Origin: Sphingomonas albertensis
Lineage (GTDB): Bacteria; Pseudomonadota; Alphaproteobacteria; Sphingomonadales; Sphingomonadaceae
Reading direction: 5' to 3'
Assembly (NCBI RefSeq): GCF_014358075.1
Contig: NZ_JACONT010000006.1
Span: 62,001-126,000 of the forward strand
DNA length: 64,000 bases
Numbering within the stretch: the first letter of the stretch is position 1; every line of letters starts with the position of its first letter. The notes under the pieces were generated by a model. The model ran no database searches. It worked only from the letters and a program-made list of their open reading frames with translations, and was not told where the DNA came from. Both the position numbers and the translations under genes were made by a program. Of this stretch, positions 42,811 through 50,781 are shown in pieces.

Positions 42811-43977
42811 TCACTGCGCCACCTTCGGGGCGGCACCTATCAATTCACGCCCGATCAGCATCCGGCGAATCTCGTTCGTCCCGGCGCCGATGTCGAGCAA
42901 CTTCGCATCCCGCATGAACCGCTCGACCGGCCAGTCCTTCGTGTACCCTGCCCCACCCAGCGCCTGGATCGACTCGAGCGACACCTTCACCGCGCTCTCG
43001 CTCGCCAGCAGGATCGCGCCCGCCGCGTCGAACCGCGTCGTCTTGCCCGCATCGCACGACTTCGCCACCGCATAGACGTACGCGCGCGCCGAACTCAGCG
43101 CGACGTACATGTCGGCGACCTTGGCCTGAATCAGCTGGAACTGGCCGATCGCCGTCCCGAACTGCTTCCGCTCGCGCACATAGGGGATCACGACGTCGAG
43201 GCACGCCTGCATGATGCCGAGCTGGATCCCGGCGAGCACCGCGCGCTCATAGTCGAGACCCGACATCAGCACGCCGACGCCGCCATTTTCAGGACCCATG
43301 ACGTTCTCGACCGGAACCAGGCAATCGCTGAACACGAGTTCCGCCGTAGGCGACCCGCGCATCCCCATCTTGTCGATCTTCTGACCGATCGAGAAGCCCG
43401 GCATGTCCTTCTCGATCAGGAAGGCGGTGATCCCGCGCGAGCCCTCGCCGGTCTTCGCATAGACGACCAGGGTATCGGCGTAGGTCGCGTTGGTGATCCA
43501 GAACTTCGTGCCGTTGAGGACGTAGCCGGCGTCGGTCTTGACGGCCTTGAGCTTCATCGAGACGACGTCGGAGCCCGCGCCGGCTTCGGACATGGCGAGG
43601 CTGCCGACATGCTCGCCCGACACGAGCTTGGGGAGGTATTTCGCCTTCTGCTCGGGGTTGCCCCAGCGGCGGATCTGGTTGACGCACAGGTTCGAATGCG
43701 CGCCGTAGCTGAGTCCGATCGAGGCGGACGCGCGGCTGACTTCCTCAACCGCGACGACGTGTTCGAGATAGCCGAGGCCGAGGCCGCCAAACTCCTCCTC
43801 GACGGTGATACCGTGCAGCCCGAGTTCGCCCATCGCCGGCCACAGTTCGCGCGGGAACCAGTCGTCGGCGTCGATCTTCGCGGCCAAGGGCGCGATCTTG
43901 TCGGTGGCGAAGCGGTGCGTGCTCTCGCGGATCATGTCCGCGGATTCGCCGAGTGCGAAATCGAAATCGGGTATCAT
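42811..43977 (-). CDS. ivd: Isovaleryl-CoA dehydrogenase
   Basis: The ATG at 43975-43977 gives 388 residues starting [19 protein letters not shown]. Acyl-CoA dehydrogenase features are [15 protein letters not shown] (FAD/substrate loop), [19 protein letters not shown] and [40 protein letters not shown] matches isovaleryl-CoA dehydrogenases, and the catalytic Glu is in the [11 protein letters not shown] region as in that subfamily. It oxidises isovaleryl-CoA to 3-methylcrotonyl-CoA, the substrate of the next enzymes. It is divergent from the LysR gene. Confidence 0.92.
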   Translation of the reverse strand: MIPDFDFALGESADMIRESTHRFATDKIAPLAAKIDADDWFPRELWPAMGELGLHGITVEEEFGGLGLGYLEHVVAVEEVSRASASIGLSYGAHSNLCVNQIRRWGNPEQKAKYLPKLVSGEHVGSLAMSEAGAGSDVVSMKLKAVKTDAGYVLNGTKFWITNATYADTLVVYAKTGEGSRGITAFLIEKDMPGFSIGQKIDKMGMRGSPTAELVFSDCLVPVENVMGPENGGVGVLMSGLDYERAVLAGIQLGIMQACLDVVIPYVRERKQFGTAIGQFQLIQAKVADMYVALSSARAYVYAVAKSCDAGKTTRFDAAGAILLASESAVKVSLESIQALGGAGYTKDWPVERFMRDAKLLDIGAGTNEIRRMLIGRELIGAAPKVAQ

Positions 43978-44058
43978 GCAGCCTCTCCAGACCTTGTGTT
44001 GCGACCATGATACGCGGTCGCGGGCCCCAAGAGAAATTGATACGACCGAACATATGCG

Positions 44059-44073
44059 ATAGATCGTGTCTAT
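44059..44073. promoter_or_regulatory. LysR-type operator candidate (T-N11-A)
   Basis: ATAGATCGTGTCTAT is a palindrome with five-base arms and fits the T-N11-A rule for LysR-type regulators. It lies between the divergent ivd operon and the LysR gene, about 40 bases before the regulator start. Confidence 0.5.
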
Positions 44074-44085
44074 GGTCGCCCTGCT

Positions 44086-44125
44086 ATGATCGAACGTCCA
44101 TGATGGAACGTCCATGATCGAACGG
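44086..44125 (+). repeat. 14-base tandem repeat overlapping the LysR start
   Basis: Units ATGATSGAACGTCC at 44086-44099 and 44100-44113 are followed by a partial third unit (ATGATCGAACGG) that is the actual beginning of the LysR gene. Each unit begins with ATG, but 14 bases is not a multiple of three, so only the last ATG is in frame. Confidence 0.9.
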
Positions 44126-45007
44126 TATGTGTTGCGCTATTTCCTGGCAGTCGTCGACCAGGGCAATTTCACGCGTGCCGCCGCCCAGTGCCGGATTTCG
44201 CAGCCGACGCTGTCGGTCGGCATCGCCAAGCTGGAGGCTGCGCTCGGCCAGACGCTGTTCCTGCGGACCAATCGGAGGATCGAACTTACCCCCTCGGGCA
44301 CGCGGTTCGCGGTGCATGCGCGCCGGATCGAAGCCGAATTCGCCGCCGCCGAGCGGGATTTGCAGGACAGTGTTCCGACCAAACTGGTGCGGCTCGGGAT
44401 CGCGACGACGCTGCCGCCGTCCTGGATCGCAGCCTCGCTGGGCCGAGCGCGACGCGCCTCCACCACCGAACGCCTCGAAGTGGTCGAAGGACGCAGCAGC
44501 GAACTCGTCGCGTTGCTCGACCGCGGGCGGATCGACGTGATGCTCGGCGCGATCGGTGACGATGCGCGGGGACGCGTGCTGTTCGAGGAGGGTTTCGCGG
44601 TCGCGGTAGCGAAAGACCACCGCCTCGCAGGACGCGCCACGCTCGCGGTCGCCGACGTCGCGGAGGAAACGATGATCGTCCGCCGCCACTGCGAAGCACT
44701 GGCCGAGACCAGCCGCTTCTTTACCGCCCGCGGCGTGCGCCCGTTCATGGCCGCCCGCACCGTCAGCGACGACCGCGCGCTGACCTATGTCCGCGCCGGG
44801 CTTGGGATGACGGTCATGCCGCTGAGCTTTGCGAGCGAGGGCATCGCGATGATCCCGCTGACCGGCTTCGACCCCACGCGCCGCGTCGGCCTGCTGGTGG
44901 CGAACGATTCCGCCTCGCGGATCGCAGGAAGCGTCATGGTTGCGGCGATCGAGGAGACTTTCAGCGACCTGCACGCGGCGCATATCGGCGCCGACGGTAT
45001 CATCTGA
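44114..45007 (+). CDS. LysR-family transcriptional regulator
   Basis: This 297-residue protein has an N-terminal winged helix ([49 protein letters not shown]) and a periplasmic-binding-like effector domain from about 90. It is divergent from ivd-mcc and is probably the regulator of leucine/isovalerate catabolism, with an acyl-CoA or branched-chain acid as plausible ligand. The start is the third ATG of a tandem repeat, and no ribosome binding site is obvious. A tRNA-Ala on the opposite strand follows. Confidence 0.9.
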   Translation: MIERYVLRYFLAVVDQGNFTRAAAQCRISQPTLSVGIAKLEAALGQTLFLRTNRRIELTPSGTRFAVHARRIEAEFAAAERDLQDSVPTKLVRLGIATTLPPSWIAASLGRARRASTTERLEVVEGRSSELVALLDRGRIDVMLGAIGDDARGRVLFEEGFAVAVAKDHRLAGRATLAVADVAEETMIVRRHCEALAETSRFFTARGVRPFMAARTVSDDRALTYVRAGLGMTVMPLSFASEGIAMIPLTGFDPTRRVGLLVANDSASRIAGSVMVAAIEETFSDLHAAHIGADGII

Positions 45008-45051
45008 AACTATCTGAAAAGCTGTCCCGGCGTGCCGGTCATCAACGGAAA

Positions 45052-45127
45052 TGGTGGAGCCGAGGGGGATCGAACCCCTGACCTTTCGCATGCCATGCGA
45101 ACGCTCTCCCAGCTGAGCTACGGCCCC
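45052..45127 (-). tRNA. tRNA-Ala (GGC)
   Basis: On the minus strand the sequence folds as a full 76-base cloverleaf. The acceptor GGGGCCG pairs with CGGCTCC (one G-U), the D-arm is GCTCAGCTGGGAGAGC, the anticodon loop ATGGCAT gives anticodon GGC, and the T-arm AGGGGTTCGATCCCCCT precedes an encoded CCA end. Confidence 0.96.
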
Positions 45128-45209
45128 ATTCCCGTTGGGAGGCGGGTCACTAACCGGACCCGCCCGGGTTGGCAAGCGGCGTAAATGCCGCCTGCCAAAT
45201 TTATTCTAA

Positions 45210-45536
45210 TTAGCGCTCGTGCTCGTCCTGCGGCGTCTCGACGCCGAGGTCGTCGTCGCCACCGAGATCGACTTCGTCGTCCGCCGACGGCTCTTCGTCC
45301 TCGCCGGTGATCGAGGCGATGTCCTCTTCCTCGTCATCCTCGAGATCCGCGTCCGGCTTCTTGGTGTCGGGCTTGGCGACCTCGAACGGCAGCGGCTGCT
45401 TCGACTTCAGGATGGGCTCGGGCTCCCACGCATACCCACATTCGATGCAGGTCACGGGGTCGGCTTTTTCGAGGTCGTAGAAACGCGTCGCGCATTTCGG
45501 GCACGAACGCTTCGTGCCCCATTCCGGCTTGATCAT
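45210..45536 (-). CDS. TIGR02300 (FYDLN acid domain) family protein
   Basis: This 108-residue protein begins MIKPEWGTKRSCPKCATRFY, with a CxxC-x-RFYDLEKADP-x-CxxCG zinc-ribbon and the FYDL motif. A highly acidic C-terminal half (DLEDDEEEDIASITGEDEE) follows. The family is restricted to alphaproteobacteria and has no known function. It is divergent from aroA, the usual arrangement in sphingomonads. The longer open frame upstream is a shadow of aroA. Confidence 0.9.
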   Translation of the reverse strand: MIKPEWGTKRSCPKCATRFYDLEKADPVTCIECGYAWEPEPILKSKQPLPFEVAKPDTKKPDADLEDDEEEDIASITGEDEEPSADDEVDLGGDDDLGVETPQDEHER

Positions 45537-45635
45537 GCCGATAGAACCTTTCGGATGAATGGATTGCGGGGGGATACCCTCGCAAAGTGGGCGCGCCTTG
45601 CCATAGCGCAAGGCCACTGTCAAAAGCCCGGCCCC

Positions 45636-46970
45636 ATGGCACACCCCCTTCCCACTTCGATGGACGTCGTCGCACGCGGTCCTCTGACCGGTTCGATCGC
45701 GGTCCCCGGCGACAAGTCGATCAGCCACCGCGCCTTGATGTTTGCGAGCCTCGCGGTCGGCACCAGCCGGATCGAAGGGCTGCTGGAGGGCGAGGACGTG
45801 CTCGCCACCGCGGCGGCAATGCGGGCGATGGGGGCTACGATCGAGCGTGGCGAGGACGGCATCTGGACGGTCGACGGTGTCGGCGTGGGCGGATTGCTCC
45901 AGCCCGAGACCGCACTGGAGATGGGCAATTCGGGGACGTCGACGCGGTTGCTGATGGGGCTGGTGTCGAGCCATCCGATCACCTGCACCTTTACCGGCGA
46001 CGCGTCGCTGTCGGGGCGACCGATGGGGCGGGTGATCGAGCCGCTGTCGCAGATGGGAGCGGACATCACGTCCTCGCCGGGCGGGCGGCTTCCGTTGATG
46101 GTGCGCGGGATCTGCCCGGCGGTGCCGATCGAATACACGCTGCCGGTCGCGTCGGCACAGGTGAAGTCGGCGATCCTGCTGGCGGGGCTCAACACGCCGG
46201 GGATCACGCGGGTCATCGAGCCGGTCGCGACGCGCGATCATAGCGAACGGATGCTGACCGGGTTTGGCGCGAAGCTGACCGTCGAGGAAACCGAGGCCGG
46301 GCGGATCATCTCGATCACCGGCGAAGCGGAGTTGAAGCCGCAGGATATTGTGGTGCCGGGCGATCCGTCGTCATCGGCGTTCTGGCTGGTGGCGGCGTCG
46401 ATCGTGCCGGGGTCGGATATCGTAGTGCGCAATGTCGGGCTGAACCCGACGCGGATCGGGATCGTCACGGCTCTGCGGATGATGGGCGCAGATATTACCG
46501 AGCTCGACCCGCGCACCGTCGGCGGTGAGCCCGTCGCAGATTTGCGGGTCCGTCATGCGCCGCTGACCGCGATCGAGGTCCCGGCCGATCTCGCGCCGAG
46601 CATGATCGACGAATATCCGGTGCTGTTCGTCGCCGCAGCCTTCGCGACCGGGACGACCGTCGCGCGCGGCGCTCACGAGCTGCGGGTGAAGGAATCGGAC
46701 CGCATCACGACGATGCGGATCGCGCTCGAAGCCTGCGGGGTTGTTTGCGAGGAGTTCGAAGACGGCATGGCGATCACCGGGTCTGGCGGCGCGGCGATTC
46801 GCGGTGGCGCTCGGGTGGCCTCGAAACTCGACCACCGCATCGCAATGAGCATGGTGGTGGCTGGACTTGGCGCCGTTCAGTCCGTCACGATCGATGATGT
46901 ATCGCCGGTGGCGACGAGCTATCCCGTGTTCTTCCGGTCGCTCGATGCGCTGACCGGACGGGGGGAATAA
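45636..46970 (+). CDS. aroA: 3-phosphoshikimate 1-carboxyvinyltransferase (EPSP synthase, class II-type)
   Basis: The ATG at 45636 gives 444 residues. Motifs seen include VPGDKSISHRALMFASL, EMGNSGTSTRLLMGL, GDASLSGRPMGRV, SAQVKSAILLAGL, RDHSERM, LNPTRIG and RVKESDRI. The set RxHxE, GDKx, SAQxK and NxTR marks class II enzymes, which tolerate glyphosate better than class I. It joins phosphoenolpyruvate to shikimate-3-phosphate in aromatic biosynthesis. cmk follows two bases later and rpsA beyond, a conserved order. Confidence 0.95.
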   Translation: MAHPLPTSMDVVARGPLTGSIAVPGDKSISHRALMFASLAVGTSRIEGLLEGEDVLATAAAMRAMGATIERGEDGIWTVDGVGVGGLLQPETALEMGNSGTSTRLLMGLVSSHPITCTFTGDASLSGRPMGRVIEPLSQMGADITSSPGGRLPLMVRGICPAVPIEYTLPVASAQVKSAILLAGLNTPGITRVIEPVATRDHSERMLTGFGAKLTVEETEAGRIISITGEAELKPQDIVVPGDPSSSAFWLVAASIVPGSDIVVRNVGLNPTRIGIVTALRMMGADITELDPRTVGGEPVADLRVRHAPLTAIEVPADLAPSMIDEYPVLFVAAAFATGTTVARGAHELRVKESDRITTMRIALEACGVVCEEFEDGMAITGSGGAAIRGGARVASKLDHRIAMSMVVAGLGAVQSVTIDDVSPVATSYPVFFRSLDALTGRGE

Positions 46971-46972
46971 GA

Positions 46973-47608
46973 ATGATCATCGCAGTCGACGGTCCGGCGG
47001 CATCGGGCAAGGGCACGATCGCGCGCGCCTTGGCCAAGCATTACGGCCTGCCGTATCTCGATACCGGGCTACTCTACCGAGCGGTCGCGTTGAGTGTGGC
47101 GCGGATGGGGCTCGATCCGGAAACCGAAGCCGACGCGGTCGCGGCCTGCGATTTCAGCGATGCACTGCTGAGCGATCCGGCGTTGCGCGACGACGAGATC
47201 GGCGCGCTGGCGTCGGTGGTGTCGGCGCATCCGCTGGTGCGGGCGGCGTTGCTGCACCGGCAGAAGCGGTTTGCGGCGCAGGAGGGTGGCGCGATCCTCG
47301 ACGGGCGTGACATCGGGACCGTGATCGCGCCGGATGCGGATGCGAAGCTGTTCGTGAAGGCTACGCCGAATATTCGGGCGCAGCGTCGGCATGCGGAGTT
47401 GCAGGCTCGGGGGGGGACGGCGAGTAAGGATCGGGTGCTGGCAGATATCCGGGCTCGGGATGCTCGGGATAGCGGGCGGTCTACTGCGCCGCTGGTGATG
47501 GCGGCGGATGCTGCTTTGCTGGATACTAGCTTTTTGTCGATTGAGGCTTCGGTGCAGCGGGCTGTTGCGTTGGTGGAGGCGCAGCGGGCGAAGAAGGTTT
47601 CGGTTTAG
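46973..47608 (+). CDS. cmk: Cytidylate kinase
   Basis: This 211-residue protein has P-loop DGPAASGKGTIARALA at about 5-20, then YLDTGLLYRAVAL, LDGRDIGTVIAPDADAKLFV and the ARDARDSGRSTAPL lid region, all typical of Cmk. It phosphorylates CMP/dCMP. It starts two bases after the aroA stop and is surely cotranscribed. The last part of the gene uses more relaxed codons than its start, but the frame is intact. Confidence 0.95.
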   Translation: MIIAVDGPAASGKGTIARALAKHYGLPYLDTGLLYRAVALSVARMGLDPETEADAVAACDFSDALLSDPALRDDEIGALASVVSAHPLVRAALLHRQKRFAAQEGGAILDGRDIGTVIAPDADAKLFVKATPNIRAQRRHAELQARGGTASKDRVLADIRARDARDSGRSTAPLVMAADAALLDTSFLSIEASVQRAVALVEAQRAKKVSV

Positions 47609-47628
47609 GCCACACCTACTCTTCCCGA

Positions 47629-47732
47629 CCACCCCGGCGAAGGCCGGGGCCCAATTGGAACGTCCGCAGTAACGAAGCGCGGCCCTCCCTCAGCAACGTC
47701 CCCCAATTGGGCCCCGGCCTTCGACGGGGTGG
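47629..47732. repeat. Large inverted repeat with 30-base arms
   Basis: Arms 47629-47658 and 47703-47732 are complementary over 30 bases with one mismatch; both contain CCCAATTGG or its complement and CCGGGGCC-like cores. The loop is 44 bases. It lies just after cmk and could act as a terminator or be a non-autonomous mobile repeat. Confidence 0.85.
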
Positions 47733-47766
47733 TTGCTCTGTTGGGGGGAGCTACCGCAACCCAATA

Positions 47767-47823
47767 TTGTTTCCCCGCGAAGGCGGGGACCCAGACTGGG
47801 CTCCCGCCTTCGCGGGAGAACAA
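47767..47823. repeat. Second, shorter inverted repeat after cmk
   Basis: The element begins TTGTTTCCCCGCGAAGGCGG and ends with the near-complementary CTCCCGCCTTCGCGGGAGAA followed by CAA, around an ACCCAGACTGGG core. It is related in style, not identical, to the 47629-47732 repeat. Confidence 0.75.
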
Positions 47824-47885
47824 GGAAGCAGGTGCTGCCGCCCGTTATATTCCCCGCCACCTGCTGCGCCGCCACCCGCCCTCCC

Positions 47886-48173
47886 CTAAAGCGCAGTAAA
47901 CAGCGCAACCGCCCCGAACACTACCCCCGGAAAATTCGCCACGACGATCGGCCAGTCCCGCTTGTCCTTCAGAAACCCATACCCCACCCACAGCGCGCAA
48001 TTCACCATCGTCGTGAACGGCTGGACCACCGATCCCTTCTGCCCGGCAAGGTTCAGCATGATCTGGTCAATGTACGACAGGTACATCACGATCGCCGTCA
48101 CGGTGGCGACCCAGCCCAGCACGAGAATGCCGCGTTCGTTCAAATCTTCGCTCCTGTTGTGAGCAGCCCCCAA
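47886..48173 (-). CDS. SemiSWEET-type sugar transporter
   Basis: This protein of up to 95 residues has three membrane helices: GILVLGWVATVTAIVMYLSY, then TTMVNCALWVGYGFL and PIVVANFPGVVFGAVALFTA. The order and the NCALWVGYG and NFPG motifs match the semiSWEET triple-helix bundle, which works as a dimer to move sugars or small solutes. The true start may be a few residues downstream. It is convergent with cmk and divergent from rpsA, interrupting the common cmk-rpsA pairing. Confidence 0.8.
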   Translation of the reverse strand: MGAAHNRSEDLNERGILVLGWVATVTAIVMYLSYIDQIMLNLAGQKGSVVQPFTTMVNCALWVGYGFLKDKRDWPIVVANFPGVVFGAVALFTAL

Positions 48174-48418
48174 CGAAGCCGGGCCGAACTTGCTCCGAGA
48201 CGCGGTTTCGGCTATACAGCGACGTCCGGCGAGCGATCCTCGTGGAGGAAGGCGCGGAGACCCACGAGTCTCACGCGCCGTTTTCGCATTCAGCGTCTAC
48301 GTCCTCTGCGCCTCGTGCCGTCCGGATGCCGCGCCGGCGTTCGGTCGTCGCGGCAACGAAGGCCAAGACCAGCGGACCCAACCGCTTGGCCGGAAACAGA
48401 CTAGGATTACTGAATTCT

Positions 48419-50137
48419 ATGGCAACCCAGGTAATGCCGACCCGCGACGATTTCGCGGCGATGCTGAACGAAACGCTCGGCGACGCCGACAGCTTCGAGG
48501 GCCGCGTGGTGCATGGCACCGTGACCGGCATCGAGAACGACATGGCCGTCATCGACGTCGGTCTGAAGTCGGAAGGCCGCGTGCCGCTTCGCGAATTCGC
48601 AGCGCCGGGCCAGAAGGCTGACCTCAAGGTCGGCGACGAAGTCGAAGTCTATGTCGACCGCGTCGAGAACGTCCACGGCGAAGCGATGCTCAGCCGCGAT
48701 CGCGCCCGTCGCGAAGCCGCATGGGACAAGCTGGAAACCGAATTCTCGAAGACGACCCGCGTCGAAGGCGTCATCTTCGGCCGCGTGAAGGGTGGCTTCA
48801 CCGTCGACCTGAACGGCGCCGTCGCATTCCTGCCCGGTTCGCAGGTCGATATCCGCCCGGTGCGCGACGTCACCCCGCTGATGGACATCCCCCAGCCGTT
48901 CCAGATCCTGAAGATGGACCGCAAGCGCGGCAACATCGTCGTGTCGCGTCGCGCCGTTCTCGAAGAGACGCGCGCCGAGCAGCGTTCGGGTCTGATCCTC
49001 AGCCTGGCCGAGGGCCAGATCATCGACGGCGTCGTCAAGAACATCACCGATTACGGTGCGTTCGTTGATCTCGGCGGCATCGATGGCCTGCTGCACGTCA
49101 CCGATCTCAGCTACAAGCGCGTCGGTCACCCGAGCGAAGTCCTGAACATCGGCGACACCGTCAAGGTGCAGATCATCCGCATCAACAAGGACACCCAGCG
49201 CATCAGCCTCGGCATGAAGCAGCTGGAGAGCGATCCCTGGGATGGCGCGATGGTCAAGTACCCGGTCGGCGCGAAGCTCACCGGCCGCGTCACGAACATC
49301 ACCGAATATGGTGCGTTCGTCGAACTGGAAGCGGGCATCGAAGGTCTCGTCCACGTGTCGGAAATGTCCTGGACCAAGAAGAACGTCCATCCGGGTAAGA
49401 TCGTGTCGACCTCGCAGGAAGTCGACGTCATGGTCCTCGAAGTCGATTCCGAGAAGCGTCGCATCTCGCTCGGCCTCAAGCAGGCTCAGGCCAATCCCTG
49501 GGAGGCATTCGCTGCCGCTCATCCGATCGGTTCGACCGTCGAAGGCGAAGTCAAGAACGCGACCGAGTTCGGTCTGTTCATCGGCCTCGACAACGACGTC
49601 GACGGCATGGTCCACATGTCCGACATCGCATGGGGTGTTTCGGGCGAGGACGCGCTCAACCTGCATCGCAAGGGTGAGACCGTCGAAGCCGTCGTGCTCG
49701 ACATCGACGCCGAGAAGGAGCGTATCTCGCTCGGCATGAAGCAGCTCGAGCGTGGCGGGCCATCGGCTGGCGGCATCGCGGCAGCAGGCGACAAGCTGAA
49801 CAAGAACGCGATCGTTACCGTGACTGTCCTCGAAGTCCGCGACGCGGGCCTCGAAGTGCAGCAGGGCGACGATGGCGCGACCGGCTTCATCAAGCGCACG
49901 GATCTGGGTCGCGATCGCGACGAGCAGCGTCCGGAGCGTTTCCAGGTCGGCCAGAAGTTCGACGCGATGGTCACCGGCTTCGATCGTTCGAAGAAGCCGA
50001 CCTTCTCGATCAAGGCCATGCAGATCTCGGAAGAGAAGCAGGCTGTCGCTCAGTATGGTTCGTCGGACTCGGGCGCGACCCTCGGCAACATCCTGGGCGA
50101 GGCTCTCAAGGCCCGCACGGACGCCGAGAAGAAGTAA
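48419..50137 (+). CDS. rpsA: 30S ribosomal protein S1
   Basis: The ATG at 48419 (MATQVMPTRDDFAAMLNETL) gives 572 residues; in-frame sequence upstream lacks family features. Six S1 RNA-binding repeats are visible, e.g. VHGTVTGIENDMAVIDVG, GVIFGRVKGGFTVDLNG, GVVKNITDYGAFVDLGG, GRVTNITEYGAFVELEAG, GEVKNATEFGLFIGLDND and VTVLEVRDAGLEVQQGD. S1 delivers mRNA to the 30S subunit. A strong terminator hairpin follows at 50162-50192. Confidence 0.96.
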   Translation: MATQVMPTRDDFAAMLNETLGDADSFEGRVVHGTVTGIENDMAVIDVGLKSEGRVPLREFAAPGQKADLKVGDEVEVYVDRVENVHGEAMLSRDRARREAAWDKLETEFSKTTRVEGVIFGRVKGGFTVDLNGAVAFLPGSQVDIRPVRDVTPLMDIPQPFQILKMDRKRGNIVVSRRAVLEETRAEQRSGLILSLAEGQIIDGVVKNITDYGAFVDLGGIDGLLHVTDLSYKRVGHPSEVLNIGDTVKVQIIRINKDTQRISLGMKQLESDPWDGAMVKYPVGAKLTGRVTNITEYGAFVELEAGIEGLVHVSEMSWTKKNVHPGKIVSTSQEVDVMVLEVDSEKRRISLGLKQAQANPWEAFAAAHPIGSTVEGEVKNATEFGLFIGLDNDVDGMVHMSDIAWGVSGEDALNLHRKGETVEAVVLDIDAEKERISLGMKQLERGGPSAGGIAAAGDKLNKNAIVTVTVLEVRDAGLEVQQGDDGATGFIKRTDLGRDRDEQRPERFQVGQKFDAMVTGFDRSKKPTFSIKAMQISEEKQAVAQYGSSDSGATLGNILGEALKARTDAEKK

Positions 50138-50161
50138 GCTCAACGGCTTAGCGAAGATTTG

Positions 50162-50192
50162 GCCCGGCATGTCGCGACATGCCGGGCTTTTT
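50162..50192 (+). terminator. Rho-independent terminator of rpsA
   Basis: GCCCGGCATGTCG (50162-50174) and CGACATGCCGGGC (50175-50187) are perfectly complementary, forming a long stem with a tiny CGCG-type loop, followed by five T residues. It lies 25 bases past the rpsA stop. Confidence 0.92.
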
Positions 50193-50296
50193 CTTGTCTG
50201 GGCCACTTTGGTTTTTGACTGTCCCTCAATTGGTGCTAATGACTCGCAGATTGACTTGTATCAACTTTCAAGCTCTTAGAATGGGCGGGGGCTCGA

Positions 50297-50575
50297 ATGA
50301 TCCGATCTGAACTGGTCCTGAAGATCGCCGAGGCGCATCCGGACCTCCAACCGAACGAAGTCGAGCTGATCGTCAGCACGTTCTTCGACGAGATTTCCAA
50401 GCGACTGGCCGCCGACGGCCGGGTCGAACTGCGCGGTTTCGGCGCCTTCTCGACGCGCGCACGCGATGCCCGCACCGGCCGCAACCCTCGCACCGGCGAA
50501 GTCGTCGACGTCGAGGCGAAGCGCGTACCGTATTTCAAGCCCGGCAAGGAAATGCGCGCCCGCCTCAACGTCTGA
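50297..50575 (+). CDS. ihfB: Integration host factor subunit beta
   Basis: This 92-residue protein ([20 protein letters not shown]) has the HU/IHF fold with [40 protein letters not shown], and the C-terminal [15 protein letters not shown]. The N-P tip (GRNPRTGE) intercalates DNA. With the alpha subunit it bends DNA at promoters and recombination sites, including those used by temperate phages. It follows rpsA and its terminator, a conserved order, and has its own promoter region. Confidence 0.95.
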   Translation: MIRSELVLKIAEAHPDLQPNEVELIVSTFFDEISKRLAADGRVELRGFGAFSTRARDARTGRNPRTGEVVDVEAKRVPYFKPGKEMRARLNV

Positions 50576-50697
50576 GCGCGGCGTAGGGGCTTCGGTGTTC
50601 GAGGCCCCCGATCACGCCAGAGGATCATGCTCAACGGGCGTTAATATGCCCGACATGGGTTGACCCGGCGAGCGACCTCGTCTTGTTGGCGGTGTGT

Positions 50698-50781
50698 GCG
50701 GACGTGGCGAAACCGGTAGACGCAGGAGACTTAAAATCTCCCTCCCTAGGAGTGCGGGTTCGAGTCCCGCCGTCCGCACCA
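50698..50781 (+). tRNA. tRNA-Leu (TAA)
   Basis: This 84-base class II tRNA has acceptor GCGGACG pairing with CGTCCGC, an anticodon loop CTTAAAA in stem GGAGA/TCTCC giving anticodon TAA, a variable arm of about a dozen bases (CTCCCTAGGAGTG region), T-arm GCGGGTTCGAGTCCCGC and an encoded CCA at the 3' end. Confidence 0.95.

Noticed and set aside
50694..50780. Extension of the solute-binding protein start into tRNA-Leu
   Set aside because: The extra residues are simply a translation of the tRNA (RGETGRRRRLKISL type) and add a basic stretch ahead of the lipoprotein signal; taken as an artefact although the frame is open.
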